Shown: piece after piece, positions 32,961 to 46,055 of the stretch
Layout of the letters: every line of letters starts with the position of its first letter
How positions within the stretch are numbered: the stretch's first letter is position 1
Assembly: GCA_028023455.1 (NCBI GenBank)
Contig: JAQFVV010000012.1
Coordinates: 13,468,364-13,532,363 of the forward strand
Direction of reading: 5' to 3'
Length of the DNA: 64,000 nt
Source of the DNA: Epiperipatus broadwayi
Taxonomy: Eukaryota; Onychophora; Udeonychophora; Euonychophora; Peripatidae
Translations under genes and position numbers: made by a program
The notes under the pieces: generated by a model
Told to the model about the DNA's origin: nothing
What the model saw: the letters and a program-made list of their open reading frames with translations, nothing else
Database searches by the model: none

Positions 32961-35850
32961 TGTAGCATAAACAAATATATAATTCTACTAAGAAAATTAC
33001 TGTTTATTACTTAATTATATATAAATGCTACTATTTTTTATCATAAATACAAAATGAATGACAAATATATATCATAAATATAATAATAATCATAAATATC
33101 TAAATACATATTGAAACTGTTATAAAATAAAATTTAAATAAATACATATTTATATTTAACATTTTTTTTTTTTATGTTTAATACTGCTAAAATATATTTT
33201 ATTGCAGAAATAAAGAATTTAAACTTTAAAATAATATAACAATATTCCAAACTGTACACCTTAATTTGTTATAATCTTTGATCCTGATAGACATAGTAAG
33301 ATTATTTAATAGTCATCTTCAGTCTATTCAAAAAATAAAAATATTTTAAATTAACATTTACTTTACTATATTGTTATTAATACTTTTAAATTTTTCAAAA
33401 AAACATATTGTCTGCTAATAAAATAACATTAAAATCATGTTTTAACTAAAAATCAATATTTTTAAATAGTCATATCATAGGTAGCAGTACCAATAATATA
33501 AAAACATTACAATAAATCAAAATAATTGACTTACATTTTGAAGAATGATAATTTCATTTATATCATTTACATTTTATTGAAATTGTCTAGCTTTCACATT
33601 TTAATAGATATCTCATAATGAAATCTGGCAATGATATTGCAAGATACACAAATAGAATATATATCATTATAGTATCACTGTAAATTGGCTATTTTAAAAT
33701 TTAAAAACTATAAAAATTTTATTGGCTTTAAGTAATTTAATTTTTATGGTTAAGCAACTGCATTCATCACTTTCATTGGTTGTAAAGAATAGACCATAAT
33801 CATTATCATATTTAAGTAGTCTCATATTAACATTTATAAGAAATATAATATTATAAAGCATTTTGAATAATTTTACAGGCTGACTTTTTTATATATCTCT
33901 AAATTTGAATGAAGAAAATATGTACGCTTTTATGCTATTTTTATTAAGAAATAAAATTACCAATTATAAAAATCAAAAACAAGTATGACACACATACAAC
34001 TAATAATTTAAAAATTATAAATACAACATTCTATTTTAATTATGTGTAAAATAAAGTCATTACATTCTATATGTTGTGTGCATGTGTGTTCTTGGAAGCG
34101 TCCCTACTATGTATTTAAGTATAATAAAAATTAATTGATTTTAGATTTTATTTAGCAAAGATTGATTTGATTTGTTAAACATATTCATTTAATAAATTAT
34201 TTATTAAAAGTCAATTTAAAGTTGTTTAGAATAAATGACTGAGAATTTTAAGGTTATGATTTATTTATGTTAATAAATATTTGTGAAAATTATTTTTTCT
34301 TAAAACCTGAAAATAAGTTTTTTACTGCTTGTTTTAAAATTTTTAACTCTAATATAGTGAGCAACAGAAACCATAGCAACCCCTTCCAATATTTCATTGA
34401 CAATGGAAGAAGATCCCAAAGCATGATGGTGAATATTATATCATCCAAACATCAAGTGATAACAGATATAAAAGGTTAGACTGGGAAAATCAAAGCAGTT
34501 CTCTACAAGTTGGTCCAAAACTTTAAATAACCATTTCGTTCTCATCTCCTTGATGGCAGGTTAAGGATACAGTTAAGTAGCTAGACATCTGGCATTTCAT
34601 TGTTTCAAAAGAAAGGCGGACCACAACAAATAATCAAAAAATCATCATTAATTAATTTATTGCTTATTTCAAGGTCTCATATATTAAAGACAACTGTTTG
34701 CAAAAAATAGACAGATTGACTTCACTATTTAACAAATTGCTGAATTTTTTTCAATCAAAAAACAATGCTAAATAGATGATATATTTTGGAAAAATGGTAT
34801 TTCTTAATTTAAAACAAGTTGCTGATATATTTTCCAAAAACTATTATAAAAATAATTATTTTCTTCACTACAGGAAAGGATATCTATAAGTCTCAAGAAT
34901 GTATAAGTTTATTTCAGCTTCAATTATAAAAGGAAACAATTTTTTTTTAATGATATTTTAACTCAGGCATGATTTACATAAACTTGTGCTAGAGAAATGA
35001 ATTTTGATTTAAAAGTGATAATGATCGTTTTTGCTATGGATAATAAACTTTGCTTTATCTGTGACTTCATGGATTAAAAATCGAAAAATAAATGGACTGA
35101 TTATCTCGAATTAATAAAATACTGAACGCTAAACTTTTGAATAAAAATGAATATCTATTAAAACAAATTAAATACTACTTATAACAAATTAGGAATATAT
35201 ATTCAATGCTCAAGAAACTGCATTAAAGATTATCCATTCTAAAGGTGATTATTCAAAAGATAATGGATTATAAATAAGTATTTAAATGCTACTCCTGAAT
35301 TGTGGATTCTATAAACAAATATTAGATATAATAAATAACCAAATTATAAGCAATCTTAAGAATGAATTATCTTGGATTAATAAGCATACTAAATGGAGGT
35401 TAATACTTTTTATGCTTTTTCAAGGAAGGATATTAGTGGATTATTTAATATACTTCCTACTTTCTTAGTTAATTAATATTATAATTGTTTGCTAATTCAC
35501 CAGTTTTTCTCAGCTATTACTGTAGTCATGTAAAGATAATATTTTATTTAATATTATTATTGTTGGTGATATTAAAAGGAATTAAATGTAATTTATTTTA
35601 GGATTGAGTTGTACAAATGTAAGCAGTTATCAAACTTTAATTAAATGGCTATTGCCAATATTAATAATGCTTACGAGTTCTTAATATTTTGACTTCAAAA
35701 TTAATTGGAATTAATTATCCTTAAGTAGATAAGTAAATCTGTAAAAGATATTATATATATCACTCATACAGTTAGTATTAATTTTCCAATGTTATCTAGA
35801 ATATAAAAATGTAGCCTAATGATTTAATTATGTGATGTATTTGGCTTCTC
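32961..35850. other. AT-rich non-coding DNA
   Basis: I see no supported gene or recognisable element. Short open frames at 34267 and 35286 have no domain or splice context that I recognise. Confidence 0.4.
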
Positions 35851-35934
35851 CTTAAACGAAGTCAAGAATATCTCGGCAATTATGCCCAGATAAACCTGTT
35901 AGCCATTTTATTCTCCATTCCCCACTCTTAAGTC

Positions 35935-38900
35935 TTACCCATATTCTGCCCCATTCCATTTCCACAACATAATCTTTGTCAACTCTATGGCCTTTATATC
36001 TAAATCCCCCTTATCTCTTCGCAAACCCAACATAAAAACTAATAACTCACTTTCTGTATAGTCACTTTGTTCATGTCTATTCTGCCATAACTTCATTATC
36101 TGTACCCTTTCTGCTTTCAAGCATTTACATTCTATCAACAGATGCCTAATATTTCCTATACCTTCCTTACACAATTTGCACATTAAATTATCCATAGTTT
36201 TCCATTTACATGTATATTCTCTTGTTGCTAAAGATCCCATTCGAGCCTTAAATAATAAACTACTTTCCTTACTATTATCATAAATTAACTAGCATCCAAT
36301 ATTCCGTTTACTTCTATATATATTTAAACTCTTCTTATCCTCCATACTAGTTCTCCATCTCTTCAACTCTATTTTTTATTAATGCTTCTATTCTTTTATC
36401 CCATTCCTTACCACTATAACACTCAACAATCCTCCTAACACAATCATCCCACCTTTTATACAAGTATACTGATATATATTCTTTATCCAAATCTTTCGCA
36501 TACCGCATTACCTTTCTCACCCATCTTGTTACCTGCCCTTTACTCATAACCCAATTGAACACTATTTTTGCTATTCTTTTACTATCCATAAACTGCAACC
36601 TACCAAACATTTTCATTTTACTTTTTGCATCTCTCATATAAAAACTTGACCATCCCATTTCTCCTTGAATTGCCTCCTTTGCTGTCCACGTCTCTGCATC
36701 TAATGCATGTTTTCCTACTTCCCTTTGTACTTTTTCTAAATAATCTAAAACCATTTTACTAACACATAATGCATCATTACCATATGTTAACCCTGCTACT
36801 GCAACTCCCTTCCATACTATTCTAGCTACATCATATTTATTATATGAAAATGTTAGTTTCTTTACCAAACCCTTTTTTTTCTTTGCTTCATTTACCAATT
36901 TTTTCTCCCATTCATCCAAGCAATTTTCCTGATTACATAAGATGATTCCCAAATACCTATATCTATCCACCACACTTAACTTTATATCCCCCAATAAAAA
37001 TTCTACATCTTCTCTTTCCCCAGTATTAACCATCATTATATTTGATTTTTCTTCACTAAATTTAATCCCCATCTCTTTACCACCCTTGCACATGTCCTCA
37101 ACATAATTTCCATATCTTCTCTTCTTTCTGCACACAAAAAGATATCATCTGCAAAAAAAAGACCCGACAAAATATATACTCCCTTGCCACCTATTAATAG
37201 TATCTCTACCCCTCTTCTTAGTCTTTCTATTGCTTTCTGCATTTCACTCAAAAACAACAAAAACAAAATAGGTGACATAGGGCATCCTTGCCTTAATCCC
37301 ACCCCATTTTTAACTTTAACTGATTCTATATCCCCTAACTGGTAAGAATAATAATTATTTTCATATAATTTCTTAATAATATTTACTAAAGCTTCATCCA
37401 TTCCCAAATTGGCTAAACCTTACCCATAATCTATTTCTATTTACTCTATCATTTGCTTTCTCTAAATCTATAAAACTCATATATAATGATCTACCGGAAT
37501 TCCTACTCATCTCCATAAGTTGTGTAACTACAAACAAACTATCTCCTATAGGCCTATCTGACCTAAAACCTCCTTGCATTTCCCCCACTACATTATTCTC
37601 TTCTATCCATTTTACAACTCTTCCAGCTACCATATATGAGAAAACTTTATATAAAACTGATGATACCGCTATCGGTCTATAATTATTTAACTTTCTATGA
37701 TCCTTACCCTTTCCTTTAAATAATAATCTTATTCTTGTATTACTCCAACTAACCGGAAAAACTGTCTTCTGTGCCATCTTATTAAAACATGATAATAACT
37801 TTGCTTTTGCTCTATGCCCTAAATTCATTACCATCTCTGCTGCCCATCCATCTAAACCTCTCACCTTCCCACTTTTCAATCTCTTCCCTGCCTCATTCAA
37901 TTCATTTTTTGCGAACCTAATATTCCCATTACTAACTGCTTTCATTTTTTCTATCACTACTTCCTTCACATCTAACATCTTTTCTATATCCATTACATAT
38001 CGATTTAAGATTCTCTTTACCTCTTCTCTAGAGCTACACTCTATTCCCTCATCATCTATTAATACTATCTCTCTTTCCACTACCTTTCTCCTTTTAATGT
38101 AATTCCAAAATTTTTTACTCCCATCTCTTCCACTTTTATTAATATCCTCCAACAATTTACTATTTAACTTCATCCTCCCTCTATAATTATCCATTTTAGC
38201 CAACTTCTTCTTTTCTAAGTACTTTCCCCATTTAGCATTAATATCATTTTCACTTTCTTTGTTCTTAATAGCCCACTTATATTCTCTGCATGCTTCTTTC
38301 CTCTCTTTTACACTTTTACTAACTCTCATTTTTTTATTTTTTTTATTCTTCTGCATATTCTCAACTAAAACCCTATATGCCACTTTTTCTATTTCACCAC
38401 ACCAGTCCTTATACTCATCCCCATCCAACTGCTCCATGGTTTCTTCAACTTTTATTTTATATTCTTCCAACTTATTCTTATCATTCACTCTCCATCCACA
38501 TCTTTCACTATTATTTCTACCTTTATTTCTATCCTCCATCACATTATTAACCATTTCTATTACAATAAAATTATAATCACTATTACATACTCTCTCTTCA
38601 TTATCAAACACCTTAATTTTCCGTATTTTATTCATTCCTTCTTTCTCTACAAATAGATAATCTATTGTGTGAAATACATTATTCCCAGACCATGTGTATT
38701 GTCCCTCATACATATTTGATAAATTCCCAATGCTCAAATTTACTCTTTGACAAAATTCCTTCAAAAACTGACCATTCTTATTATCTACATCATCAATTTC
38801 TTCAATATGTCCATTCATATCCCCTATAACCATTATTCTCTTCCCCTTTTATTTAAAAATTTGTATACCTTTAACTAGGCATTCATATATACTACTGTTC

Positions 38901-39409
38901 CACTCCATTACAGTTTGACTATCTCCAGTAGCTATATACACTACAGCCGCCATCCATTCTTGTCTACCCAACCTTATTTCAAACCACAAATCCTCTTGAC
39001 ATTTAACAATATTTAAATATTTCCTCGATATAACACCTATACCACCACCCCTTTTTTCTTTTTCTTTTCTGTTTTACCCCCTGCCATACCACCTCTTCCA
39101 AAATAGGTTCTTCTTCTTCTCTTAGATGAGTTTCCACTACTGCTAATACCTCCAGCTCTTCATTTTCAATTGCTTTATTTAATTCCAGCCACTTTTCTGG
39201 TCTCCTACCACCTTGCATATTCAAAAACCAATTTTAACAATTTTTTCTTTCCTAACTATTCTTTTATAAACTTTTTTGATTCTTTCTTCTCCATTATGTT
39301 TATAACAAACTTTCTTACCATTAATCTTACAAAACCATTCCCTCTCCACATCTACACTTATATCTAAATCAACTATCTTTTGCTTATTTCTTATATCCCC
39401 TCCATTCAT
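35935..39409 (-). pseudogene. CR1-type ORF2: endonuclease, reverse transcriptase, CCHC tail
   Basis: ORF2 supplies the nicking and reverse-transcribing activities of the LINE. In order on the minus strand: an endonuclease start (LAVVETHL near 39150), VIGDMNGHIEEIDD (38830) and DYLFVEKEG, then NSDYNFIVIEM near 38570, where the usual catalytic SDH reads SDY. A linker precedes the RT: NNYRPIAVSSVLYKVFSY, QGGFRSDRPIGDSLF, FIDLEKANDRVNR (motif A, usually KAYDRV), GLRQGCPMSPILFLLFLSE (motif B), and LFFADDIFLCAE (motif C, FADD intact). The thumb and connection run at 37135-36347, and CKLCKEG..HLLIEC (CCHC) lies near 36180. Frame changes occur near 39220, 38850-39000, 37400, 37130 and 36240-36350. 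Confidence 0.85.
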
Positions 39410-39450
39410 CTTGTTTTTGATAATATTACAATTTAAAAGCCCATCCCCCT

Positions 39451-40450
39451 TTAAAAGTTTCCCGAATTATATTCTTTAAATATCAAACTCCCTAAAACTT
39501 CACTTCCTTGTTTTCCTAAGTGAAATCCATCTTTACTATATAACTCCCTCTTTCCAATAAACCAATCCCATACCCCATACATTCACAAACACAACATTAT
39601 TTCTCTCACACAATTTTTTCACTCTCTCATTTATAGAACATGCTCTATCTAACAAATACCTCTTATCAAATCTTGGTAATACTCCAACTACCCCTACTCT
39701 TCCTTTAATCTCCCTCAAATTTCTAATCAATTCTACATACTCATCCATTACTCTCTTTGATGGCTTTAACAAATTATTAGTCCCTACCATAACATATACA
39801 TCTCTACTACCTAGCTTTCTTACTTTATCTGTCACATCCCTAATTTTTGCTCCAGGCATACATACTCTAACATACCTGCCTCTATTTTCCCTTGCAATTA
39901 TATCCCCACATTCTCTTATTAGTGAATCTCCTATCAACACTGTCTCATAATCTACTTTCTCTACTCCATCTGTAACCTTCTCTACCATCTTCAGGACCTC
40001 CTTATCCATTTCTTCCTTATCATTTCTACTTAATAATTCCTTTATCTCCTCACACTTTGTCTCTAACAATTTTAATTTTACTTCTACATCCTTCACTTCT
40101 TCCTCTATCTTACTTATTCTCTGTCTAACCATCTCCATTGCATTACTACTTTCTCCACCCATATTTCCTGTCACTCCACTAAAACCATACTCTGTCCTAT
40201 CTTCCTTAACTACATTTTGCTCCCTCTCCTCTGACTTTCTCTCTAGACTACCTACACTTAAAAACCACTTTCCCACCTCTTTAATCACATTTACACACTG
40301 ACTACATAACCAGAAACCTGTCACATCCTTCCTATTCTTATTCAAACATTTCAAATGATACACCTCAGCACACACTGTACATTCTACTATTGCTCATCTA
40401 ATTCCTTTCTGCCGATCGTATATACACTGTGCCATACAAATACAATCCAT
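39451..40450 (-). pseudogene. CR1-type ORF1: PHD finger and SGNH esterase
   Basis: ORF1 protein is expected to bind element RNA. From the ATG at 40450-40448 the frame meets one TGA at codon 19 (40396-40394), inside the PHD finger just before its C-x2-C-x4-H-x2-C half (residues 24-35) and the W-x-C-x2-C end (residues 47-52). A Glu/Lys-rich helical stretch (about 106-160) precedes the SGNH part: block I IGDSLIRE (Ser 176) and block III VGTNN (223-226). The main frame stops at 39536. The expected block V, DGFHLG, is present in a neighbouring frame at 39531-39520, which stays open to 39451. One nonsense change and one frameshift near 39545 therefore inactivate it. Confidence 0.8.
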
Positions 40451-40489
40451 ATTCTTATTTTTCAATTCACCTATTGTATATTTGACTTT

Positions 40490-40948
40490 ATAATGCCTCT
40501 CCTATTGTTCAAACACCCTTATACAGAAAAATAAAAACTTTTTAACTTTTTCCCAAACTTGATCAAACTCTAACCACGTATTTTCTAACGTTAGGCCTCC
40601 CAAACATTAACTTTTTTATCAAAATAAATGTCTCTTTTAAAATTTAAAAAACCTTCAATAACAAACTTAACTAAAATGAATTAAACTTACATACAACTTT
40701 TTTTATAAGTACCTCTTTATAATATCTCTCCTATTCTTCACACACCCTTATACCGAAAAAATAAAAACTTTTTCCCAAACATGATCAAACTATAACCACA
40801 ACCACGTGTTTTCTAACGTTAGGCTCCCAAATGTTGCCTTTTTTCTCAAAATAAATGTCTATTTTAAAATTTAAAAAAACTTTCAGTAACAAACTTAACT
40901 AAAACGAATTAAATTTACATACAACTTTTTTATAATTATCCTTACACT
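40490..40948. repeat. Two ~229-bp direct units at the 5' end of the CR1-type element
   Basis: ATAATGCCTCTCCTATTGTTC at 40490 and ATAATATCTCTCCTATTCTTC at 40719 begin two units. They share CACCCTTATAC, ATAAAAACTTTTT, TTTTCTAACGTTAGGC, AAATAAATGTCT, ACAAACTTAACTAAAA and ACATACAACTTTTTTATA in order. They lie just upstream of ORF1 relative to the element's transcription. Confidence 0.85.
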
Positions 40949-41569
40949 AACACACATTCAACAAGAACAACTTTTAAAAAAAAAAAAAAAATGGTTGTTT
41001 TCTTATCCTTGGTGTTCGCCTTAAGATGTCGCTACTTCTAGGTAAATTCCTAAAAATATACCATTTCACCAGCCTTCACTCAACCAAAGAGGAATTTTTC
41101 TACGCTATAAACGCAGAAAAGTCCTCACGTTATGTTGGACGGAGGAGGTGAGGGCAACAGAAGCCAACACAAAGAGACTTCTTTCTATGATAAAACACAG
41201 AAAGAGTTCCCGGCGGATGCTGGTTATGGCTTTTTTTCTATGCTAAAAGCAAAGAGAAAGAAATGCCTTGATCGGAAGCCGTAGTAGTTGATTTTGTTCA
41301 TCATTTTCTCGTAATAGTAGAATATCTATTTTCTCTGTAGTTTCGTGTGAGAGTGTGTGTCTTTGAAGCAGTCATAGTTTTTTAAAATTTGATAAGACGT
41401 CTATTGTAAGTTTAGTAATAATGTCCTGAAGATTCCATTACGAAGGGGTAACCCTCAAAAATTGCTTTTAAGGGTGCGAAAGGGAAAAAAAAAAATAAAG
41501 GATCACGCGAAAAGTACCGTTTTCGTGAGAATTCGTCCATGACCAGTTACTTTTGCTATATATATATGC

Positions 41570-42100
41570 ACAAACAAAAACAACCCACTGTCTAATTATT
41601 AGGAATTACTTGTCCGAAAAATAAAATTAGTCGGGTATTATTTTTTTTTTGTTTTGTTACATTTATTATTTCAAAATAAGATTAGTTTTCATATCTACAC
41701 ACTAACAAAAACAACCCAGTTCCTGATTAATTACTGTCTTTAAAAAAAAAGCAAATTCAACGAGATTTGATTTTTTTCAATGGAGTCTTTGAATTACGGT
41801 TTGTTTGTTTTTATATATACACAAGATTTACCAAAAAAAAAAGAAACCCACTTTCTGATTAATTACTGTCAAAAGAAACGCAAATTAGTCGGCTATCATT
41901 TTTAAATTTAGTATTTCAATAATGGTACCCTTTTTATATAGACAGACTTAACAAAAACAACCCACTTTCTGATTCATTACTGTCCCCCAAAAAAAGAAAA
42001 CGGAAATTAGTCGGGTATCATTTTTCAATCGAGTCTTTTAATGACGGTCCTTACTAATAGTAGTCGGGTATCAATTCTAAATTGTAGTATATAAATTACG
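41570..42100. repeat. Tandem array, 4 units of ~120-130 bp
   Basis: AACAAAAACAACCCAC or close variants start units at about 41572, 41704, 41830 and 41951. Each continues CTGATTAATTACTGTC.., AAATTAGTCGGGTATCATTT and CAATCGAGTCTTT. It lies inside the Merlin-like element. Confidence 0.8.
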
Positions 42101-42126
42101 TTACTTTTGATAGATTTAGAATTATC

Positions 42127-42640
42127 TCTTGCTTTTTTAATAAAATGATTGATTTACTCTTGACCAAAAATACCGTAACTTTAAAAAAAAAGACACTCAT
42201 AAAGTCCAAAAAAAAAATGAGACAAAGCCCCATAACTTTAAAGACACATACATACACAAACTCAAAAACAATCTAAGATTAATAAACATTGACTTATTAC
42301 ATCTTGCTTTTGAATCAAATTATTGATTTACTCTTGCAAAAAAAATACCGTAACTTTAAAAAGACACACCTAAAGTCCAAAAAAAAAAAAAAATTCGAAA
42401 AAGCCCCGTAACTTTAAAGACACACACACCAACTCAAAAACAAGATAAGATTAATAAACATTTACTTATTACGTCTTGCTTTTGAATAAAATTATTGATT
42501 TACTCTTGCAAAAAAAAAAAAGACCGTAACTTTAAAAAGACACACGTAAAGTCAAAAAAAAAAAATTAGAAAAACACCGTAACTTTAAAGACACACACAA
42601 ACTCAAAAACAAGATAAGATTAATAAACATTTACAAAAAT
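42127..42640. repeat. Tandem array, 3 units of ~174 bp
   Basis: TCTTGCTTTTGAAT-type starts occur at 42127, 42302 and 42474. Each unit contains two copies of a CCGTAACTTTAAA..GACACAC sub-repeat and ends AAGATTAATAAACAT. The array lies inside the Merlin-like element, next to its right end. Confidence 0.8.
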
Positions 42641-42820
42641 GAAAAAAACTAACATCATATAATAGTATTAGTTAGTAGAATATTTTATTACAAATCTAAG
42701 AAATCAGATCTTTTTAGATCAAATCGATCATTTAGGTCCAGCCCGGAATCGTTATATGTATATGTTTTTGATTAGCATCAACGCCATCTTAAGGCGAACA
42801 CCAAGGATTAGAAAACAACC

Positions 42821-43969
42821 AAAAAAACTACTATACCTAAAATGGCAAACGAAAATCTTTCAAACAGTTAAACACAAAAAATTTTCAGTCTTTCAAATAA
42901 CGCTCTCAATCACAATTTATACTTTCATACACAATCAATACTCTTTATATTGCTGCTCTCAAAAGATCAATGCACACGTAAACAACATTAAACTAAAAAA
43001 AAAAATTTAACTTAGCTCTTTGTCTTATTCATGTAGCAAAAAAAAAAAAAAGGATCTTGAGGCAAAAATAAATAACCTCAATATGGTAAAATATCATCTA
43101 GACCTGATAAGCAATGATTTGTACTTGCTTATTTTAAAAAAGTGAAAACTTCACTGTTTAAAAATGAGGTTGGTAAATAATTAAGTGGTTAGTAAAACAA
43201 ACTATTTTTTATGATTATAATAATTATTATCCTCCAGTGTTAAACTGAGAATTATTTTTGTAAAATAGTAATACAACTTATTCCAATTTAATGTGTCTTC
43301 ACAACACAATCTGACAACACCCTTGATATATCCCGAGTTCAAATTAGTTTAGGACACAAACAGTAATATATATCAAATGTGTTATATAATTTTTTTAATT
43401 GTTATTATTTGTTCTTGTTATTGATTTTTATATTATGCAATAAAGCAATTTATTTCTCTTTGTTGCTTTTAAGAAACATCATCATTGCATATTCATATTA
43501 AAGGTCATACGTGAAATATAAATTTACATATAAAACTTATCTGGATTAAATACATCATTATTGTGTTAATGCTATCTGAAATATAAAATATTATAGGATA
43601 AGATGATGTACATAAAACCTTTCACACTGTAAACATACTTAATATTTGTGCATAAATTATTATTCGACATTGCATTTAAATTTTCTAGCCTTTGTTTAGA
43701 AAACACAGATTAAGTTATTCTTATTTAATGCTTGAAATAAGAAACGATATTTGTAAAGATCTTATTATTAAAAAAAATAAGAGTAAGAGTACATATATTT
43801 TTATAAAACCCTAAGAAATTAATTTATTTTTTTATTAAATGTGAATGATTATTAGAGTCTAGAATAATTATAGTTCATATGGAAATAGATAAACTTGTAT
43901 GAATAATAACTGCAAATCAAGCAAGATGTAGTAAACACATTTCTTCCTTTTTCATCTCAACTGCATTTT
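42821..43969. other. AT-rich intron-like DNA
   Basis: I see no recognisable feature. The plus-strand frame beginning at 42756 starts inside the transposon end and is not gene-like. Confidence 0.4.
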
Positions 43970-46055
43970 TCACATTGGTTTTAATATATTGTAACCTTAA
44001 AGATGCTCAAAGAAATGTATATGTAAATAATGTGGACATAATAGAAAAAAAAAATTTTTCATGAGATTTTTTATATATTATTTCTATTTCAACAAATCAA
44101 TGTATACATCAAACATGGTGAATAGTTTAAGAAATTAAAATTTCAATATAGAACTATTGTTATAGGCTATATCTTTATATAAGTCTAAATAACAAGAAAC
44201 TTAATTAATTTTAAAATATCAATTAAGTTAATTTTGCATCTTTATATGTGTTAAATCCATAGATTTTGCATTCCTATTAATATAGTATACTCTTAGTTTA
44301 AAATACAATTACACACCTGGTGTAGTTTTAAAAAAAAAAAAAAAATTATATTAAAAGAAACACTTTAAATATTTTAATATTTCTATAGTATTTATAATAC
44401 AAATAATTAATTATAATTTAGTTAGTCATTTCTAATTTTAAATCTTACACGTGTGTGCATGTGTATATAATAGTTATTTTGAGTGAAAACAGTTTAAAAA
44501 AGAAAGTGATTACAATTAAAATTCATTGTTTAAAGGAGTTAGTATTTAAAAACTATCTAAACTATAATAGTGTTTAAAAATTTATTATTCTCTAAATTAT
44601 TATATTTAAATTTTGAGGACTTCTTTTAAAAAAATGATTAATTAATTTATCACTATTGTAATAATAAATTGTATATTTTAAATGTAATATTAATTTATTA
44701 TATCTAATAAGTTCAGCAGTTTTTAAAAAAAAATCTATTATTAGAACATGCCTTGACAACTAATTACATGACATTAATTATCAATTAATAATGCCCAAAA
44801 TCTGTCAATCATTGATTTAGTTAAGATTAGAGGATTTATCTTATAAAAACAGCTTACCACATGTTAGTTACTTACTTATTTATTAAATAACTATCAGTTG
44901 ACCGTAACTTTAAAAAAATGATAGATTAGGATATCATCTGTGGGGGCCTCTTCCAAAGTGGCCCATTCATCTCACTACAATATACTCACTAAATATACAC
45001 AATTGGGAAACTTCAAAACTCATTTTATCAAAAGAAGAAAATACAGAATGTATAACATGGATTTACTAACATTGTAAATACCACATATGTTAAAATTACA
45101 TTATTATGAATTATTATCAGTTCTCAATTTATTGTGTTAATGCTTTGACTAAAATGAAAATTATTGTACCATTATTATTGATATAAGAATCATGCTTGAT
45201 TTCAGGAATGATTTATTAAGTCTTTATCCTGAAAATAATTATAAACTTTATTGTGATCTGCTGTTATGATATTAAGTCACAATATTCTTCATCATGTTAA
45301 ATTTTGATTTAAAAAAAAAAAATTTGAATCATACATTGATTGAAGTAATATTTAGAAGACAATTAAAGTAGCTGTAAACTCTACTAATTATGGATTCTAA
45401 AGTATATTTACCTTATCTTTAAAATGAACTGTGTTGACAGTGATATATTTTATAATTAATCCAGATATATGATATAGGAATAATATTGTACTGATTCGTA
45501 AAGAAATAAATGCTTATTTAAATGTTGGTATAATTGAAAAGTGGTATTTACCATATTCTAAGGAACAGTATTTTGTTTTCCAGGATAATGTGAAAGATTA
45601 ATCTTCTATTTTGCATTTACTAAAAAGATAAAATATATTCGGCAGAAATGTGCTCAATTGCATTAAAAAATTTTAATTGCCTAGTGATATAAATAGAATA
45701 ATGTGCTATATAAACTTCATACTGCTTTGAATTGTATCAGTGCTCTATTTATTGCCTCAGATATTGAAAAATTATTTATTAATTTGTGATCTTAAATAGT
45801 AAAGCTATTTCTTAATAATATATTCTGGATTGATATGGAGTTATGATGTGAACTGTAATGTTATGAAGTGCACTTTATAGTAAATAATTTGAGGACTCAT
45901 AAACTATCTATAAATGATAAAGGACAGTAAAAATGTTTAGGTATAAATTTAGTTATAAGTTTTTCCTTGGGCGTATAATATTGTTATTGCTAATAATTTG
46001 TTTATAATTTATATGTATCATGTGTGGGTATTGGAATTCTCATATGGTTGTATTA
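43970..46055. repeat. Copy B of the diverged ~2.1-kb direct duplication
   Basis: It is homologous in order and orientation to 17815-20020 (shared ATTGTAACCTTAAAG, AATTTTAAAATATCAATTAA, TAATTATCAATTAATAATGCC, CATCTCACTACAATATA, GCTAATAATTTGTTTATAAT). It lacks the SINE of copy A and so preserves its empty target near 44188-44210. Confidence 0.65.

Larger units (their letters stand above)
35850..40950 (-). mobile_element. CR1-type non-LTR retrotransposon, nearly full length but broken
   Basis: On the minus strand the order is: duplicated 5' units (40490-40948), ORF1 with PHD finger and SGNH esterase (40450-39451), ORF2 with endonuclease, reverse transcriptase and a C-terminal CCHC motif (about 39409-35935), and a 3' UTR to about 35850. 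A PHD-plus-esterase ORF1 is a known feature of CR1-like elements. Long open stretches remain, so the insertion is fairly recent compared with the other LINEs here, but several frameshifts and stops make it inactive. Target-site duplications could not be defined. Confidence 0.85.
40993..42820 (+). mobile_element. Complete non-autonomous Merlin-like element with 39-bp terminal inverted repeats
   Basis: The ends 40993-41031 and 42782-42820 are inverted copies (GGTTGTTTTCTTATCC.. and GGTTGTTTTCTAATCC.., continuing TTGGTGTTCGCCTTAAGATG) with two mismatches. Flanks read AAAAAAAT before and AAAAAAAC after, compatible with an 8-bp target duplication as expected for Merlin but inside an A-run. The first 300 bases align with the left-edge transposon, hairpin for hairpin (41089-41126, about 41178-41206, about 41231-41262). 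Where the transposase would be, it has two tandem arrays and no coding frame. Confidence 0.7.

Noticed and set aside
34267-34479. 70-codon plus-strand frame
   Set aside because: No recognisable domain, no splice signals at its edges, and no homology within the window.
38259-39367. Plus-strand open frames opposite the LINE
   Set aside because: They are Phe/Leu/Ser-rich antisense shadows of ORF2 codons.
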